Assembly (NCBI GenBank): GCA_949126835.1
Contig: OX421497.1
Location: 3,154,271 to 3,218,270 of the forward strand
Reading direction: 5' to 3'
From: Anisus vortex
Taxonomy: Eukaryota > Mollusca > Gastropoda > Planorbidae
Length of the DNA stretch: 64,000 bases
The position numbers and the translations under genes are program-made. Of this stretch, positions 20,926 to 34,700 are shown piece after piece. The notes beneath the pieces were generated by a model. It was not told the DNA's origin. It searched no databases and saw only the letters and a list, made by a program, of their open reading frames with translations. Position 1 is the first letter of the stretch, and every line of letters starts with the position of its first letter.

Positions 20926-22680
20926 CAGCCGACATGTCCAAAATCTAAGTTAGTCTAGTCTGCCGACATGTCCAAAATCTAAGTTAGTCTAGTCTTTTTA
21001 TGTAGTATAAGAATTTCTACCCTGTAAAGTCAGACCTAGTTATAGTCATCAAAATGAATATGCATAGCATATGAAACTTTCTGTACTCTGTTGATTTTCC
21101 ATATAGAACCATTGGCTGTAGTCTAGTCAACCGACATGTCCAAAATATAAGTTAGTCTAGTCAAACGACATGTCCAAAATATAAGTTAGTCTAGTCAACT
21201 GACATGTCCAAAATATAAGTTAGTCTAGTCTTTTTATATAGTATAAGAATTTCTACCCTGTAAAGTCAGACCTAGTTATAGTCATAAAAATGAATATGCA
21301 TAGCATATGAAACTTTCTGTACTCTGTTGATTTTCCATATAGAACAATTGGCTGTAGTCTAGTCTGCCGACATGTCCAAAATCTAAGTTAGTCTAGTCTG
21401 CTGACATGTCCAAAATCGTCTAGTCTGCTGACATGTCCAAAATCAAGTTAGTCTAGTCCGGTGACATGTCCAAAATCTAAGTTAGTCTAGTCTTTTTATA
21501 TAGTATAAGAATTTCTACCCTTTCAAGTCAGACCTAGTTATAGTCATCAAAATGAATATGCATAGCATATGAAACTTTCTGTACTCTGTTGATTTTCAAT
21601 ATAGAACAATTGGCTGTAGTCTAGTCAACCGACATGTCCAAAATATAAGTTAGTCTAGTCAACCGACATGTCCAAAATATAAGTTAGTCTAGTCAACCGA
21701 CATGTCCAAAATATAAGTTAGTCTAGTCAACCGACATGTCCAAAATCTAAGTTAGTCTAGTCTTTTTATATAGTATAAGAATTTCTACCCTGTAAAGTCA
21801 GACCTAGTTATAGTCATCAAAATGAATATGCATAGCATATGAAACTTTCTGTACTCTGTTGATTTTCCATATAGAACAATTGGCTGTAGTCTAGTCTGCC
21901 GACATGTCCAAAATCTAAGTTAGTCTAGTCTGCTGACATGTCCAAAATCGTCTAGTCTGCTGACATGTCCAAAATCAAGTTAGTCTAGTCCGGTGACATG
22001 TCCAAAATCTAAGTTAGTCTAGTCTTTTTATATAGTATAAGAATTTCTACCCTTTCAAGTCAGACCTAGTTATAGTCATCAAAATGAATATGCATAGCAT
22101 ATGAAACTTTCTGTACTCTGTTGATTTTCAATATAGAACAATTGGCTGTAGTCTAGTCAACCGACATGTCCAAAATATAAGTTAGTCTAGTCAACCGACA
22201 TGTCCAAAATATAAGTTAGTCTAGTCAACCGACATGTCCAAAATATAAGTTAGTCTAGTCAACCGACATGTCCAAAATCTAAGTTAGTCTAGTCTTTTTA
22301 TATAGTATAAGAATTTCTACCCTGTAAAGTCAGACCTAGTTATAGTCATCAAAATGAATATGCATAGCATATGAAACTTTCTGTACTCTGTTGATTTTCC
22401 ATATAGAACAATTGGCTGTAGTCTAGTCAACCGACATGTCCAAAATATAAGTTAGTCTAGTCAACAGACATGTCCAAAATATAAGTTAGTCTAGTCAACA
22501 GACATGTCCAAAATATAAGTTAGTCTAGTCAACAGACATGTCCAAAATATAAGTTAGTCTAGTCAGCCGACATGTCCAAAATATAAGTTAGTCTAGTCAA
22601 CCCACATGTCCAAAATATAAGTTAGTCTAGTCAACCGACATGTCCAAAATATAAGTCTAGTTTGGTGACATTCCAAAAGT
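20925..22680. repeat. Satellite of 34-bp monomers with 533-bp higher-order period
   Basis: The short monomer is gtctagtcRRccgacatgtc plus caaaatataagtta. Clusters of 3-8 monomers alternate with a block of about 130 bp (atagtataagaatttctacc through gaacaattggctgta). The block starts at about 20991, 21227, 21488, 21758, 22021 and 22291. The steps 21488 to 22021 and 21758 to 22291 are both 533 bp. Private variants (ccctttcaagtcag, gattttcaatatag) recur once per 533 bp, showing a dimeric higher-order repeat. It lies between the WDR77 and SND1 3' ends. Confidence 0.92.
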
Positions 22681-24345
22681 ACACAGCTGTAAACACTCCC
22701 AAGGTTGTTGATTTTCCACTTAGTCAAAGCTGCCAACTTTTTCAGATTTAGGAAGCAGAAAATTATTTCAATTTACAAAAAATTAATTAAGAATGGTTGA
22801 TAAATATAATTTTGTTTTCAATTTTCTCACAAAAAAAATAACATTGTCCCGTTCTGCAAACTGCAAATATTTTTTAAACCAGTTCAAAAAGTGTATAAAG
22901 TTGTCCATCCTTCTACCTATAGAAGAATAGTTGGCAGGTATGCATTGATATGAATAGTTGAAATAGTTGATGAGAAGAAAATAATTCTTCCTATTCCTAT
23001 CTACAGTACTGGTAATGAATAAACAAAACAAAAAAAAAGACAGGAAAGGAAGCCAACGGCAACTGATGAAGTGGAGACATTCGGGTTACTTCTTATGAAC
23101 CTATTGGTCACCATGTACACCGTACAGCAAGTAGCTTCATGTACACCGTACAGCAAGTAGCTTAACACGCAAGTTCCGTAGACTAACGATTCAGTGGAGC
23201 GTTTAAACCGCGGGTAGAGCCTTAGCATCAGCCCAAGCGAATGTATTTATAAGTAACATCAATACATATTTCAGTCCTTTATTTTAACTGAACAGTAGAG
23301 CCTTGTTAAATACCTAGTACTAGAAGATGTGTGAACAAAATCTGATTTTATAACATGAATAAAACTAAATTTATGCACATATAATTATTTTTATAGTTTA
23401 TCTACCGCAAGTAAAGTAAATGGTAATCTTGTCTAAATCTTTTTAAAAAAAATTACATGTTTGAATTATTCTTGAATTACTTGAATACCTCACATGTGAT
23501 GAACCAACAAAAATATCTTCTGATGGTCAAAATGTGAAGATGCAGTTGTACAGAATCTAGATTAAAGACTCAATATTTTAAGATCCACCTTTAGAAATCA
23601 GTTCTATCGTTTATTTTTGTGTGGTTTTGTACAACTCTAGCCATTATATGTTATCACATGTAGGTATGTTTTGTTCTGTTTTTTTTTATGCGCTTAGACT
23701 TAGAGCCTACACTATGTTTGTTGATGATAGTGCTTTATAAATACTATTATTATTTGTATTAGTATATTTTCTCTGGAAAAGCAAATGTTTTAGTCAGTTT
23801 CACTACAACTGTAGTAATAGGGTACACAAAAAGATTATAACTGAAACATTTCCCATTACATGTAGTTAGATGCTTTTTCAACTGGTGGCCAGATAATTCA
23901 GATAATCAAATATGAACCAGTAGTCCCTGTCAATTTTGAGAAATGCAAATTACACTTAATCTTCTTTTTAGCCAAGTAAAAAAATTAATTTGGTTACTAA
24001 ATCTAGTGGTCAGAGAGACAATGTAGATAATGGTGCTCTGTCCATCACTTTAAAACAATTTTGTGGGTACGTAACTAACTGAAAAGTTGGCAGCTATTTG
24101 TTATGTAGAAAAAACTCTGCTCCTTGGACTTGAAGGGAAAAACTATTATTAAACAACCTGTATAAGCAAAGATTTATCATATCAATTGTTAAGTAGCAGT
24201 TTAATTTTGTCAATCTCTATGAATTTATCCCAAAAGAGTTAATCAGCACTGAGTTTCAGCTGGATAGGATGACAGGGGAGATAATTATCCTTTCAAAGAT
24301 TTATCCACCCAGAAAAAAAATAATTATAGTTAGACATTGTTCATA

Positions 24346-24580
24346 GGGCTGGTGAAGCAGCATTTGCAAGTTTTTGTGGATACAGCATAATAAGAGGGGA
24401 TTGTGTGGCCAGCACAATGCTCAGCCCTAACTAAAGTCAGGTACCCACCAGAGCTGGCTAGATTTGGGACACCCTCCAGATCAGGTAACAAATCCTAGCT
24501 GCCAGGATTCCAACCCAGGACCTCCAGTATGATGATTGAGTATGCCAGTTGAATGCGCTGCTGCTCGGCCAATGTGCGCC
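24346..24580 (-). mobile_element. tRNA-derived SINE, near full length
   Basis: Reading in reverse: tRNA-like head near 24580, a degraded B box (ggattccaaccc in + orientation at 24507-24518), the body gtacccaccagagctgg, and the tail agcagcatttgcaag. Short variant without the internal insert. Confidence 0.75.
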
Positions 24581-24787
24581 TAGAAAAAAAAAAGCAAAGT
24601 TAATACTATTAATAGTAATACTGGTTTTTATGGTTTGTTCAGGCAACCCATTCCATGCCCAAATGCCACTGTAATCTACATGCATTTCTTACAGTAATTA
24701 TCCCTCAAGCATTAAAGTTATTTATACATACAAGTATACAAAATGATATAGACAAATGACACAAGTCAGGTTTTTGCTTTGGCACAA

Positions 24788-24793
24788 TTTATT
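24788..24793 (-). terminator. Candidate SND1 poly(A) signal
   Basis: AATAAA on the minus strand about 925 bp beyond the SND1 stop. Another minus-strand AATAAA lies at 24956-24961. Which is used cannot be told from sequence alone. Confidence 0.3.
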
Positions 24794-25716
24794 TAGACAC
24801 CAACAAAAACAAAAAAAGAACCACTTTGATCCTGCCAAAAAAAGGTCCAGTCATTTAAATGCAATTAAATAAATTTTTTTGTTATGACTTGATAAAAATT
24901 GTAGACCTCTCAAAATTCACACATTCAAAAATCAGGTAAAAACAACATCATCACTTTTATTATAATATAATCAATATATAATATGGCATGCAGATTGTGC
25001 CAAAACTTTTGATTCCCCATAACCAGTTGGAGCATTAAATACAGTCAGAAAATAAATTGTTCCTTTTATAAATTAACAGCAAGAGTTTTTCAATTCTATA
25101 CAGTCAAAGTAAAGAGAAGAAAGTTTTGATAAAAATTTGTAAGTGTAATCACACCCCCCTACCATTTTCCCCCCGTTTGCAATCTTGTACACCCCCCCCC
25201 ACATGCGGACATCAAATACAGCTCTATCAATAAAGTCATGCAAAAATGTACAAACGGATGAAGCAATCAAATGTCATCTGTCATACAATATCAATAATAA
25301 TATTTAAAAAACTCGAAAAATTAAACAGATCAAATATTTTCTGACTGTATTTATACATAGATTTAAAAAAAAAAACAGCTGAGAGAAAAAACAGTGTATA
25401 ATGCCTAGCGTAAACTTGTGTTGGAGACATAAGTAGCCCAGTGCTTTGGTTTTGCTTGCTTCAAAGTTTCGGGAAGAATAGTTTCAATGCTGTACATAAA
25501 AAACTTTTTTTTTTCAAACACCTTTATGTTCGATAAAACCTTTAATGCTGTTTCAATGTTTTAACATGGAAGCCGAAATGTAAAAAAAATAAATTTTTGC
25601 TGAAAGTCACACCATAAATGAAAACATTATTTTTTTTTAAAAAGAAAACAATCTTCACAGCAAAGGGCCATTAAATAACTAGCTTCAACTTGTGTTAGAA
25701 TCTCTTTGAGGCTTCG

Positions 25717-28700
25717 TTAACGAGTGTAGCCAAACTCTCTAGCTTCATCTTCTCTGAAATCTCCGTAGCGCCAGAGGTTTTTCTGAAAAGAAAAAAAAAA
25801 TACTTCATTCACCCAACATTTCAGGTACACAATATTTCCCATACTTAAAATTAAAACCATGAGGTTGATTGGTTATCCGAGATATAAACAAGGCAATTTA
25901 ATCATCTCCAGTATTAAGCCAGGTAATTGAGCCCATGATCTATCACTGTCAGGATGCTGGATCAACCCAGCTCTGATGGTTACCCAATAAAAGCTTTATG
26001 TAATATCAAGGTGGCTGGGCATTGTGCTGGCCACTCAATCCCTTGCATATTAAGGCTATGGCAATGGATGACCTAACCCTGCAAACCCATAAGACTTTTC
26101 TTCATACAACAGAAAACAAGGCTTTTTGATAAGGACACTTAAATACTGGACATTTTTATTTTGCCAATTTTTAAGTTATTTTTTGGTACTACAGTAAACA
26201 TAGTGGAAACATTTCCGCTTTAAAAAAAAGAGAAAAGTAAAAATGTCCCTTTCAGATTAAGTTGATCTAGAGAGCCTGTTAAGCAACATTCACAAGTTTC
26301 TATGGCAACGGCATACTTAAGAATTGTGTGACCAGCTCTTTTACTTTACCCCAACTAATCAGAGCTGGGTAAACTCCGGGACACCCTCCAGTTCTGGGAA
26401 CAAATCTTAGCCTTTACCAGGATCTGAACCTGGGTCATTCAGTATGCTAGCCGAACCCGCTACAGCTAGGCAGAGAGACACATGTTTTGACCAGTAAATA
26501 CTTTTTTGAGAAATCCCTAAATTTAAGAAAAATTTACCCTTAATCTCTTGGCTTCTTCTTGGGCCTTCTGGTACTCTGACACCATTTTAGACAGGCGCTT
26601 TTCTTTTCTCGCTTCCACTGTTAAGTAGCCCTCAGTGATCAGTCCTGTCACAACGTCGCTGTCCGACTCTGCATGTTTCAGGGACACAAAGTCAGGGTTG
26701 CCGCTACCCCCGCGGTACTCCACGTTGAGGAGCATGGTCTTGTTGAGGATGTCATTGTACAGGGCGTCCACCGCATCCTGTTTGGCGTCCTCCTGTATTG
26801 GGAAAGAGAATGATAGATGAGAATATACAGTGCACAGGCGTTTCAAGGGCTCACTCAAGTAAAAAAAATAATTTTTTAATGGTTGACTCAGACAAAGCGT
26901 TGGATGTTGGTAGTCAGTCAAAATATTTTTCTGGAAACAATGGAACTCATCACAGTCAACAATTAATGTTTTTTTTAAACTAAAGTTACCTCTACAATTA
27001 CACTGGAAAACTTTCCCCAGCTTGCCGAACTAAATATATTAAAGGAAGAATAATAATTGCTTCCCTTGAGTAATTGAGACATTGAAGTAAACACAGAGGG
27101 AGTTAATTTATTAAGATGGATTAAGTTTGTGTTAATATCATCCAGCTTAGAATAGACAGGGTTCTTACTCTTTTCAGTAAATAAAATTCCAGACTTTTTT
27201 CAGACCTTTTTCAGACTTTCACCAAAAATTTCAGACTTTTCAAAAAAGAACAAGGTCTTTAATACACAAGTTGTATTTGGACACTAAAAATAATTGCTAA
27301 CTATAAAATCAAAAAGCATAATAACGATACTGTATAAAAGCACCATTAAGCTTATCTCTTTCTTTCTATGGTGGTTTTGAATTACAGAAATTCTAAAACA
27401 AGTGCCATGAATAATGTTACTTAACATGAAGTAATAAACTCTGTAAAAATAATAAAAGCATGTGAAATTATGTCCTACCAATTAAAACTAAAGAAAAAAA
27501 TATATAATTGTAATTATTTAACACAATTATTTAAGCCAGCTATACTAAAGTTTCTATATTTATAGCTTCCATTTATAGGCTATCTTATAAAATAAACTTC
27601 AATAGATTAACGGTCAAGAAAGCACTATAGCGTACGTTAATAAGCTTACTGTAAGGTCACCGTAAGATCTAGATGTAGGCTCAATCGGGGAGACGAAAAT
27701 CAAAGAAGGTGCAACCAGTAGAGTAGGCTAATTCTGAACTGCCACACTGGTGCATATAATTTCTCCCTATAGGCCTACCTAGTAGGCCTAAAGTAAAGTG
27801 GTGGAGGAGGTCTGAACAAGATAAGGTGGGCCTGTAACTAACAATAGGTGATCTTCAGACATTTACCCCCCCCCCCCCCCCCCCCTTCCGCTTTTTCTTT
27901 AAAATGGATAGCGGTGTAGCTTACTTACAGGCAAAGACTAAAGCCTAATTCACAATTGTCACTAAATGACTAGAACTTCTAGTAAAAGTGTAATCCTCTC
28001 GGGAATTTTTTTCCTTATTTAGGAGTAGGCCTAATTAATATGAACTTAAAACTATTTAAATGCTTCTGGTAAATTCGTAACGATTTTATATTTAGCCAAT
28101 TTATGTCTAAAACATTAATCAGATATTTTCAGCATTGTGCACATTTCATCTTCATCAATTTATCGGGATAATAAAATGACTTGGTTTTGTCATAAGTCTG
28201 ATTAGACCCACGCCCGCCGGCGTCGGCTACATCGCGGCTTAAATTTGAACCAAAATTGTCCGCGAAAAACATGCATGTGCCACTAAAAAAAAAAAAAAAT
28301 TCCATTACAATATTATGTTCAGCTCATTGTCTACTGCATTTTCTAATTAGGCCTAGGCTACTTTTTTAAAATTGTACGCATAATTGATAAAACGACGTAC
28401 GGTGGACATCGCAAACGGCTCGTCTCGTAGTGCTAGGCATGAACCAGGCTAAATGCTGGAATTATTACTAGGCCTTCCTACATTAAATAAACTAGTTTCT
28501 TAAATGTCACCATTTTCTTTTTTAATTAATGAAAAATGGCCTTTTTCTGTGCATTTTTATCAAGGGCATACATTTATTCCAAAATAAATTAAATCAGCAA
28601 AATGTGTCGGGACTCCACGTAGCCTAGACTATTGGCGCCATAGCGTAGCCTAAGAAGGCATTTTACATAATGGTCGCAAAAAAAGAGAATACGATCATGG

Positions 28701-31700
28701 AAGAATTGAAAATGTATAGTTTAGGCCTAAAGCCTATCTTAAATATAGGCCTTAGCTTGTAGTAGGCCTAATTTAAGATAACGAACGCAAATCTTTTTTA
28801 CATAGACCGTGTTTAGCAGACCGGGTCCGGTGATTAACTGAAATATTTTTACACATCCGATCGGTTGATCGTCAAATTTTATGACATTTTAGGAGGAATA
28901 CATAAACAGTAGCCTATACCCTCACCTATTCGCGGCCGCATATTCGCGGGTTTGGATCTTAAATTAACGGAATTGCATCGTATGCCCCGTAGGCCTATAC
29001 CGGGCTAGCACCCTAACGTCATAAAAACGAATGCCTGGTAAAACGGGTTTTAAATTTGTTCAATTTTTGTCAATTCTAATACATATAGGCCTACATTATA
29101 AATAATATGTTGTCCGCATAGAAAATGACTTTACGGTACAGTTACACAGTATGGGTAGCTATGCGGTGTTAGGCTACGTAGGACTAGGCCTACTGTCCTC
29201 CTGTAATAACGTTTCTTTTTTATTAAAATAAAGTAGGCCTATTGTTGCAGTACAAAATTAAAATGTGTTTACATTATCGTTACTACATTAGTGAAATAGG
29301 CTACTATATATACATTATTTAGGCCTACTGTATTAATGAGTAGGAGTGTGTTTAGAAAGTGTTTGGGAAGCATTTAGTACCGTATATGATCTCATACATA
29401 GGCGTTTTAAAACCGCATACACTATTCACGGTTTTTCGCATTTCGTGGGGAGGTAAAGGTATTTTTAAAAATAACTTTTTGACCTTTCAGAAGGCCGTGG
29501 GAACTTCTTTAAAACGCTTACTAAACCCAACATGACAACTCGCAAAAGCGGAGAGGGGGCGGAGTCTGGTATCGCCGGTATCGTAGTTGACACTCACAAA
29601 CGTCATGCTGCTTACGTTTTTATTTGAGCCAAAAAAAATAAAAGGGAGGGGAAGGAAGAAGGTTGGATACAAAAGGACTTATTGTTGGTTACAAAAAGAC
29701 TCAAAGCCGTTTTTTTTTCGATTCCAGACTTTTACCCTAAAAATTTCAGACTTTTTAAAGACAAAAAAGAAAATTTCAGACTTTTGAGGGTCTGGAAAAC
29801 CAAAATCGTATTTTTCAGACTTTTTCCAGACTTCCAGACTTGCGTACGAACCCTGAATAGAGTATGGACTGGGACTGGACGTGCTAGTTGAAATATGTAA
29901 TAATTTTCATGGATTCATACAGGTGGCGGGGTAGAATGCAAGGGAGATAATTTGTTAAATTGTATTTGTGAACCTATTAGTTACAGGTGTGAGATGACTG
30001 GAAGATAAAACTCACACAATCCTTTACGCTTACATTCAACCAATAAGTAAGATTATTAACCTGACCAACATTTTGTTTAGTTAGAGACCAAACAAAACCA
30101 CCATAGTACTTTTGAAGAACTTGTTTTGATTTGTTTTTAAATTCACTAATCAAACTCAAATTGTTAGAATAAAAAAATCTATTTAAAAAAAACCATAGTA
30201 ATTAGCAGAGATGGTTGGCAGATTTGCTATTTGCATCTTAGCATAATGTGTAGGTTATTCTAACCTAAGCATGTTTAGTGGTACGCCCACTACTCTTTTA
30301 GGCCTGATCATTATAGTTTGGATAAATCTAGACTAAACAAACTACCAAGTATATAAATGACACTCACATCACTGGGGACAGTCACGCAGGCCAGCGTGTA
30401 TTCAGTAGCTTGCGGTGGAAGAGTTCTGAAGGTACTGGGCAATGCACACAGTCCAGACACAGATGTCCTTTCTCTCTGTATTGAACAAAAAAGTTACATT
30501 TACATAGATTTGTTTTGGTCTAAGACTCATTTTATTAATATAAACTACTTTAAGTAAATGTTGAAACAAAAATAAGTACCAAAGCTAGAACGGCTTAAAA
30601 ATCAAAAAAATTCTGTTGGAAGCCCAGCAAGGCCTGTGCCAAATAATATAAGAAAACAAATTTAGCAGTTCACAAATGACTAGGATTGATTCTCAGTCAT
30701 TGCTGAAAGCAAGTGTTGACTCAGACAAAGCGTTGGATGTAGGAAGTCAGTCAGGTTTCATGACTCAATACAACTCATCACTGTCAACAATTATTACTGC
30801 ACTTTCTCTGTATTATTCAAACACATTTTACTGATCAGAGTTTTGTCTTAATGCAAAATGAAAATCCTGTCCATATTACAGCTGTAATTCACACCATTGA
30901 AACTCTGCAGCAATGAGTTACATAGTCAGATAACAAAACACTGAGACTTACATCAAACTTCAGTTACCTCTGATGCACTTTGTTATGCTCAGGATATGCA
31001 TGATTCTCTTGATTGCATGGACACATTAATGTTTAACCTTTTAGCCACTAAAGGTTTATTAAAGTATAAATATTAGCTGACTTTGCATATTTTGTCCATT
31101 TATTTATTTATTTATGATGTTGATGTGATGTCCTCTGTATTTAAGTGTACAGAAATGATGATGTTGATGTGATGTCCTCTGTATTTAAGTGTACAGAAAT
31201 GATGATGTTGATGTGATGTCCTCTGTATTTAAGTGTACAGAAATGATGATGTTGATGTGATGTCCTCTGTATTTAAGTGTACAGAAATGATGATGTTGAT
31301 GTGATGTCCTCTGTATTTAAGTGTACAGAAATGATGATGTTGATGTGATGTCCTCTGTATTTAAGTGTACAGAAATGATGATGTTGATGTGATGTCCTCT
31401 GTATTTAAGTGTACAGAAATGATGATGTTGATGTGATGTCCTCTGTATTTAAGTGTACAGAAATGATGATGTTGATGTGATGTCCTCTGTATTTAAGTGT
31501 ACAGAAATGATGATGTTGATGTGATGTCCTCAGTATTCAAGTGTACAGAAATGATGATGTTGATGTGATGTCCTCTGTATTTAAGTGTACAGAAATGATG
31601 ATGTTGATGTGATGTCCTCTGTATTTAAGTGTACAGAAATGATGATGTTGATGTGATGTCCTCTGTATTTAAGTGTACAGAAATGATGATGTTGATGTGA

Positions 31701-34700
31701 TGTCCTCTGTATTTAAGTGTACAGAAATGATGATGTTGATGTGACGTCCTCTGTATTTAAGTGTACAGAAATGATGATGTTGATGTGACGTCCTCTGTAT
31801 TTAAGTGTACAGAAATGATGATGTTGATGTGATGTCCATGGTATTTCAGAGGTTAAAAAATTAAATTTCTCATGTCTTCACTGCTTTTTAAAATACTTAC
31901 ATTGCCATAATCAACAAAGAGAACTGTGGCGTTGCTGCCTTCAATTTTATCAACTTTGGCTCTGTACCATTGGTTATCCTGAGAGAACTTGGCGATGCAC
32001 AGATCACCTTTACGCGGCGTGTAGGATCCAGGGAGTGGCGGGTTGGTTTCCATCTCTTGCCTCAAATCATCCATCAACTTCTCCAAGCTTGTACCTGCAT
32101 GAACAATTACAAATCCAAACATCTAAGACTGAAGCTTTTGTCAACTCTACCATTTGGGTAAAAAATTTGACAAACATATCAAACTCAAAACTTAACTTCC
32201 AGTGAACAGTTTAGCACAAACATTTGTGCTTCATTCATATGGCATCCCCTTAAGTACACTGGTAATACTTTGCAGACTTGTGCAACTAACATATTCAAAC
32301 CTACATATAAGAACAGTTTACTGCCTATTTCACCCAAGAGGGTTACAAAAGGCTGAATAAGCAGAGATCGCCAGTTTCCGTGAACCTCAGCATGCAAGGG
32401 AATTGTGTGGACAGGGCAATGTCTAGCTACCTTTTTACTTTTTCCACTAATGCTCTCTAAGGCCAGGTACCAAGTAGTGCTAGGGGTCTCAGAACACCGT
32501 AACCATAATAAAACTCTTGCATTGAGTCTGGACATGAATGTAGTAACCATAATAAAACCCTTGCATTGAGTCTGGACATGAATGTAGTAACCATAATAAA
32601 ACTCTTGCATTGAGTCTGGACATGAATGTAATATCTTTGGAATGTTCATCTGACTTCCGCCTGTCAACAGACCACAATGATCATAAAGGAAGAAGATGGG
32701 AATGTCCTTCTTACCGTTGTCGACATTTTGTGCGAAGAAAGTTAAGTCATCTGTCACTTCGGTGATAATAACTTTGTTGTAGCTGGGCTTCCTTTCCACA
32801 GGCTCCTCTTCAATCTTCACTTCTTTCTCCTCCACAAAATTAGCCCAAATCTAGTTGGTGAAAAAAAAAAGAAGAAATAATAAGCTTAAATCTAATTGGA
32901 AAACATAAGTTAGCCCAAATCTACTTTAGAAAACAACCAAAACTAAACCAAACCTAGTCACAAAAAGCATATTCAATAAGCCCAAATCTAGTACTAAATA
33001 ACACCTAACTAGTTCAAATCTGTGAAAACAAAACATATTGAGTAACTAGTGAAAGTAAGTAAAGTTCCGGTCTGACCCAATTGATCAAAGGGCAGGTGAA
33101 GCAGCTTTCAACAGTTTTTGTGACCAAGGCATACAAGGGGAATGCGTGGCCAGCGGTGTCACTGCTGAAAGCAAATGTTGACTCAGACAAAGCGTTGGAT
33201 GTAGGAAGTCAGTCAGGTTTCATGACTCAATACAACTCATCACAGTCAACAATTATTGCTGCACGTTTTCTTTAGTATTCAACAAAACTATTTTTCTGTT
33301 GAATAATAACTAATACAATACTTGACCCCAACTAATGTCAGGTACCCATCTGAGCTGGGTAGACTCTAGGACACCCTCTAATCCCAGGCAAAAAAACCTA
33401 GCCTTCACCAGGATTTTTTGAACACAGAACCTTCTACGCCAGCCAAATATGTTTCCGCTCGACAACCGTGCCCTTTAAAAATCTAGTGATAACAGACATA
33501 ATATTTGTACAAATACTTAAAAATCAACTAGCAGACAAAAAGCTATTACATTAAACTAAATCCATTGAAGATAAGTAAGTGAACTAAAATATTGACCAAC
33601 AATCAATCTAGTCTAAAACTGAGGAAGAAAAGTTATTGTTCAACTGTGTATCTGACTCAGACAAAGCGTTGGATATTGTTGTCTTCAGTTCCAAACTAAA
33701 TTGTTTTAAGATTAGGGATCTTACATCACAGTCAGATACAGTTGTATAAAAATTTATAGGGCTGCATACAGTATTTGTAAGTAATCCTGTCAGACCAAAT
33801 TGAATCATAGGGCCGGTGAAGCAGCGTTCATCAGTTTCTGTGGCCAAGGCATACTAGGGGATTGTTGTCCAGCACAATGCCCAGCCGTCTTAATTTTGTC
33901 CCAACTAATGTCAGGTACCCATCAGAGCTGGGTAGACTCAGGGACACCCTCTAATCCCAGGAAAAAATCCTAGCCTTGACCAGGACTTAAAACTGAAACT
34001 TTGGTGTGCCAGCCGAATGGGCTTCCGCTCGGCAACCATGCCCTTTAAAAATCTAGTAATAACAGACATAAAATTAGCCCAAATAAAAAAACATCTAGCA
34101 GGCAAAAACTTTCATATTATACCCATTAGAGATAACAATATGAACTAAAATATTGACCAACAATCAATCAAATCAAAAGCTGAGGAAGAAAAGTTCTAGT
34201 TCAACTGTGTATCTGACTCAGACAAAGCGTTGGATATTGTTGTCTTCAGTTCCAAACTAAATTGTTCTAAGACAAAAAGATCTTACATCACAGTCAGATG
34301 CAGTTTTATGAAGAGTTTTACAGTCCTACTTACAGTATAACAACATTTTAAAAATGTACCTTCAGTTTATCTTCCTTGGCCTTAGCCTCCTTTTCCAACA
34401 GTGTTTTGTAGAAGGAGCTCTTCTCCGCCGTGAAGTGGACCTTCGCAAGACCAGCCTCTACCAAAGCAACCGACAAGTTGACCCCATCAACAAATAGCCA
34501 GCCTATGAAGTTGCCTCCTTTGTCATTGCCTTCCACCTCAACTTCCACCTGGGGGGACAGAGCAAAAGGAAACAGACAATGATGACAAAGAGGCAAAGAA
34601 TTTAGAATTATTCAGAATTTAGTAACCAAAAAAATGTCTAATGATATATTAATATTGCTGGGTTTCAAAATATATTCTTATTGTATTAAGACACAATTTA

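Larger units (their letters stand above)
22681..25716. other. Intergenic AT-rich stretch, no gene seen
   Basis: Holds a 27-bp duplicated segment near 23110-23162 (tgtacaccgtacagcaagta twice), a LINE-tail-like gtgctttataaatactatta near 23731-23750, and a minus-strand SINE at 24346-24580. Possible SND1 3' UTR covers its right-hand part. Confidence 0.4.
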
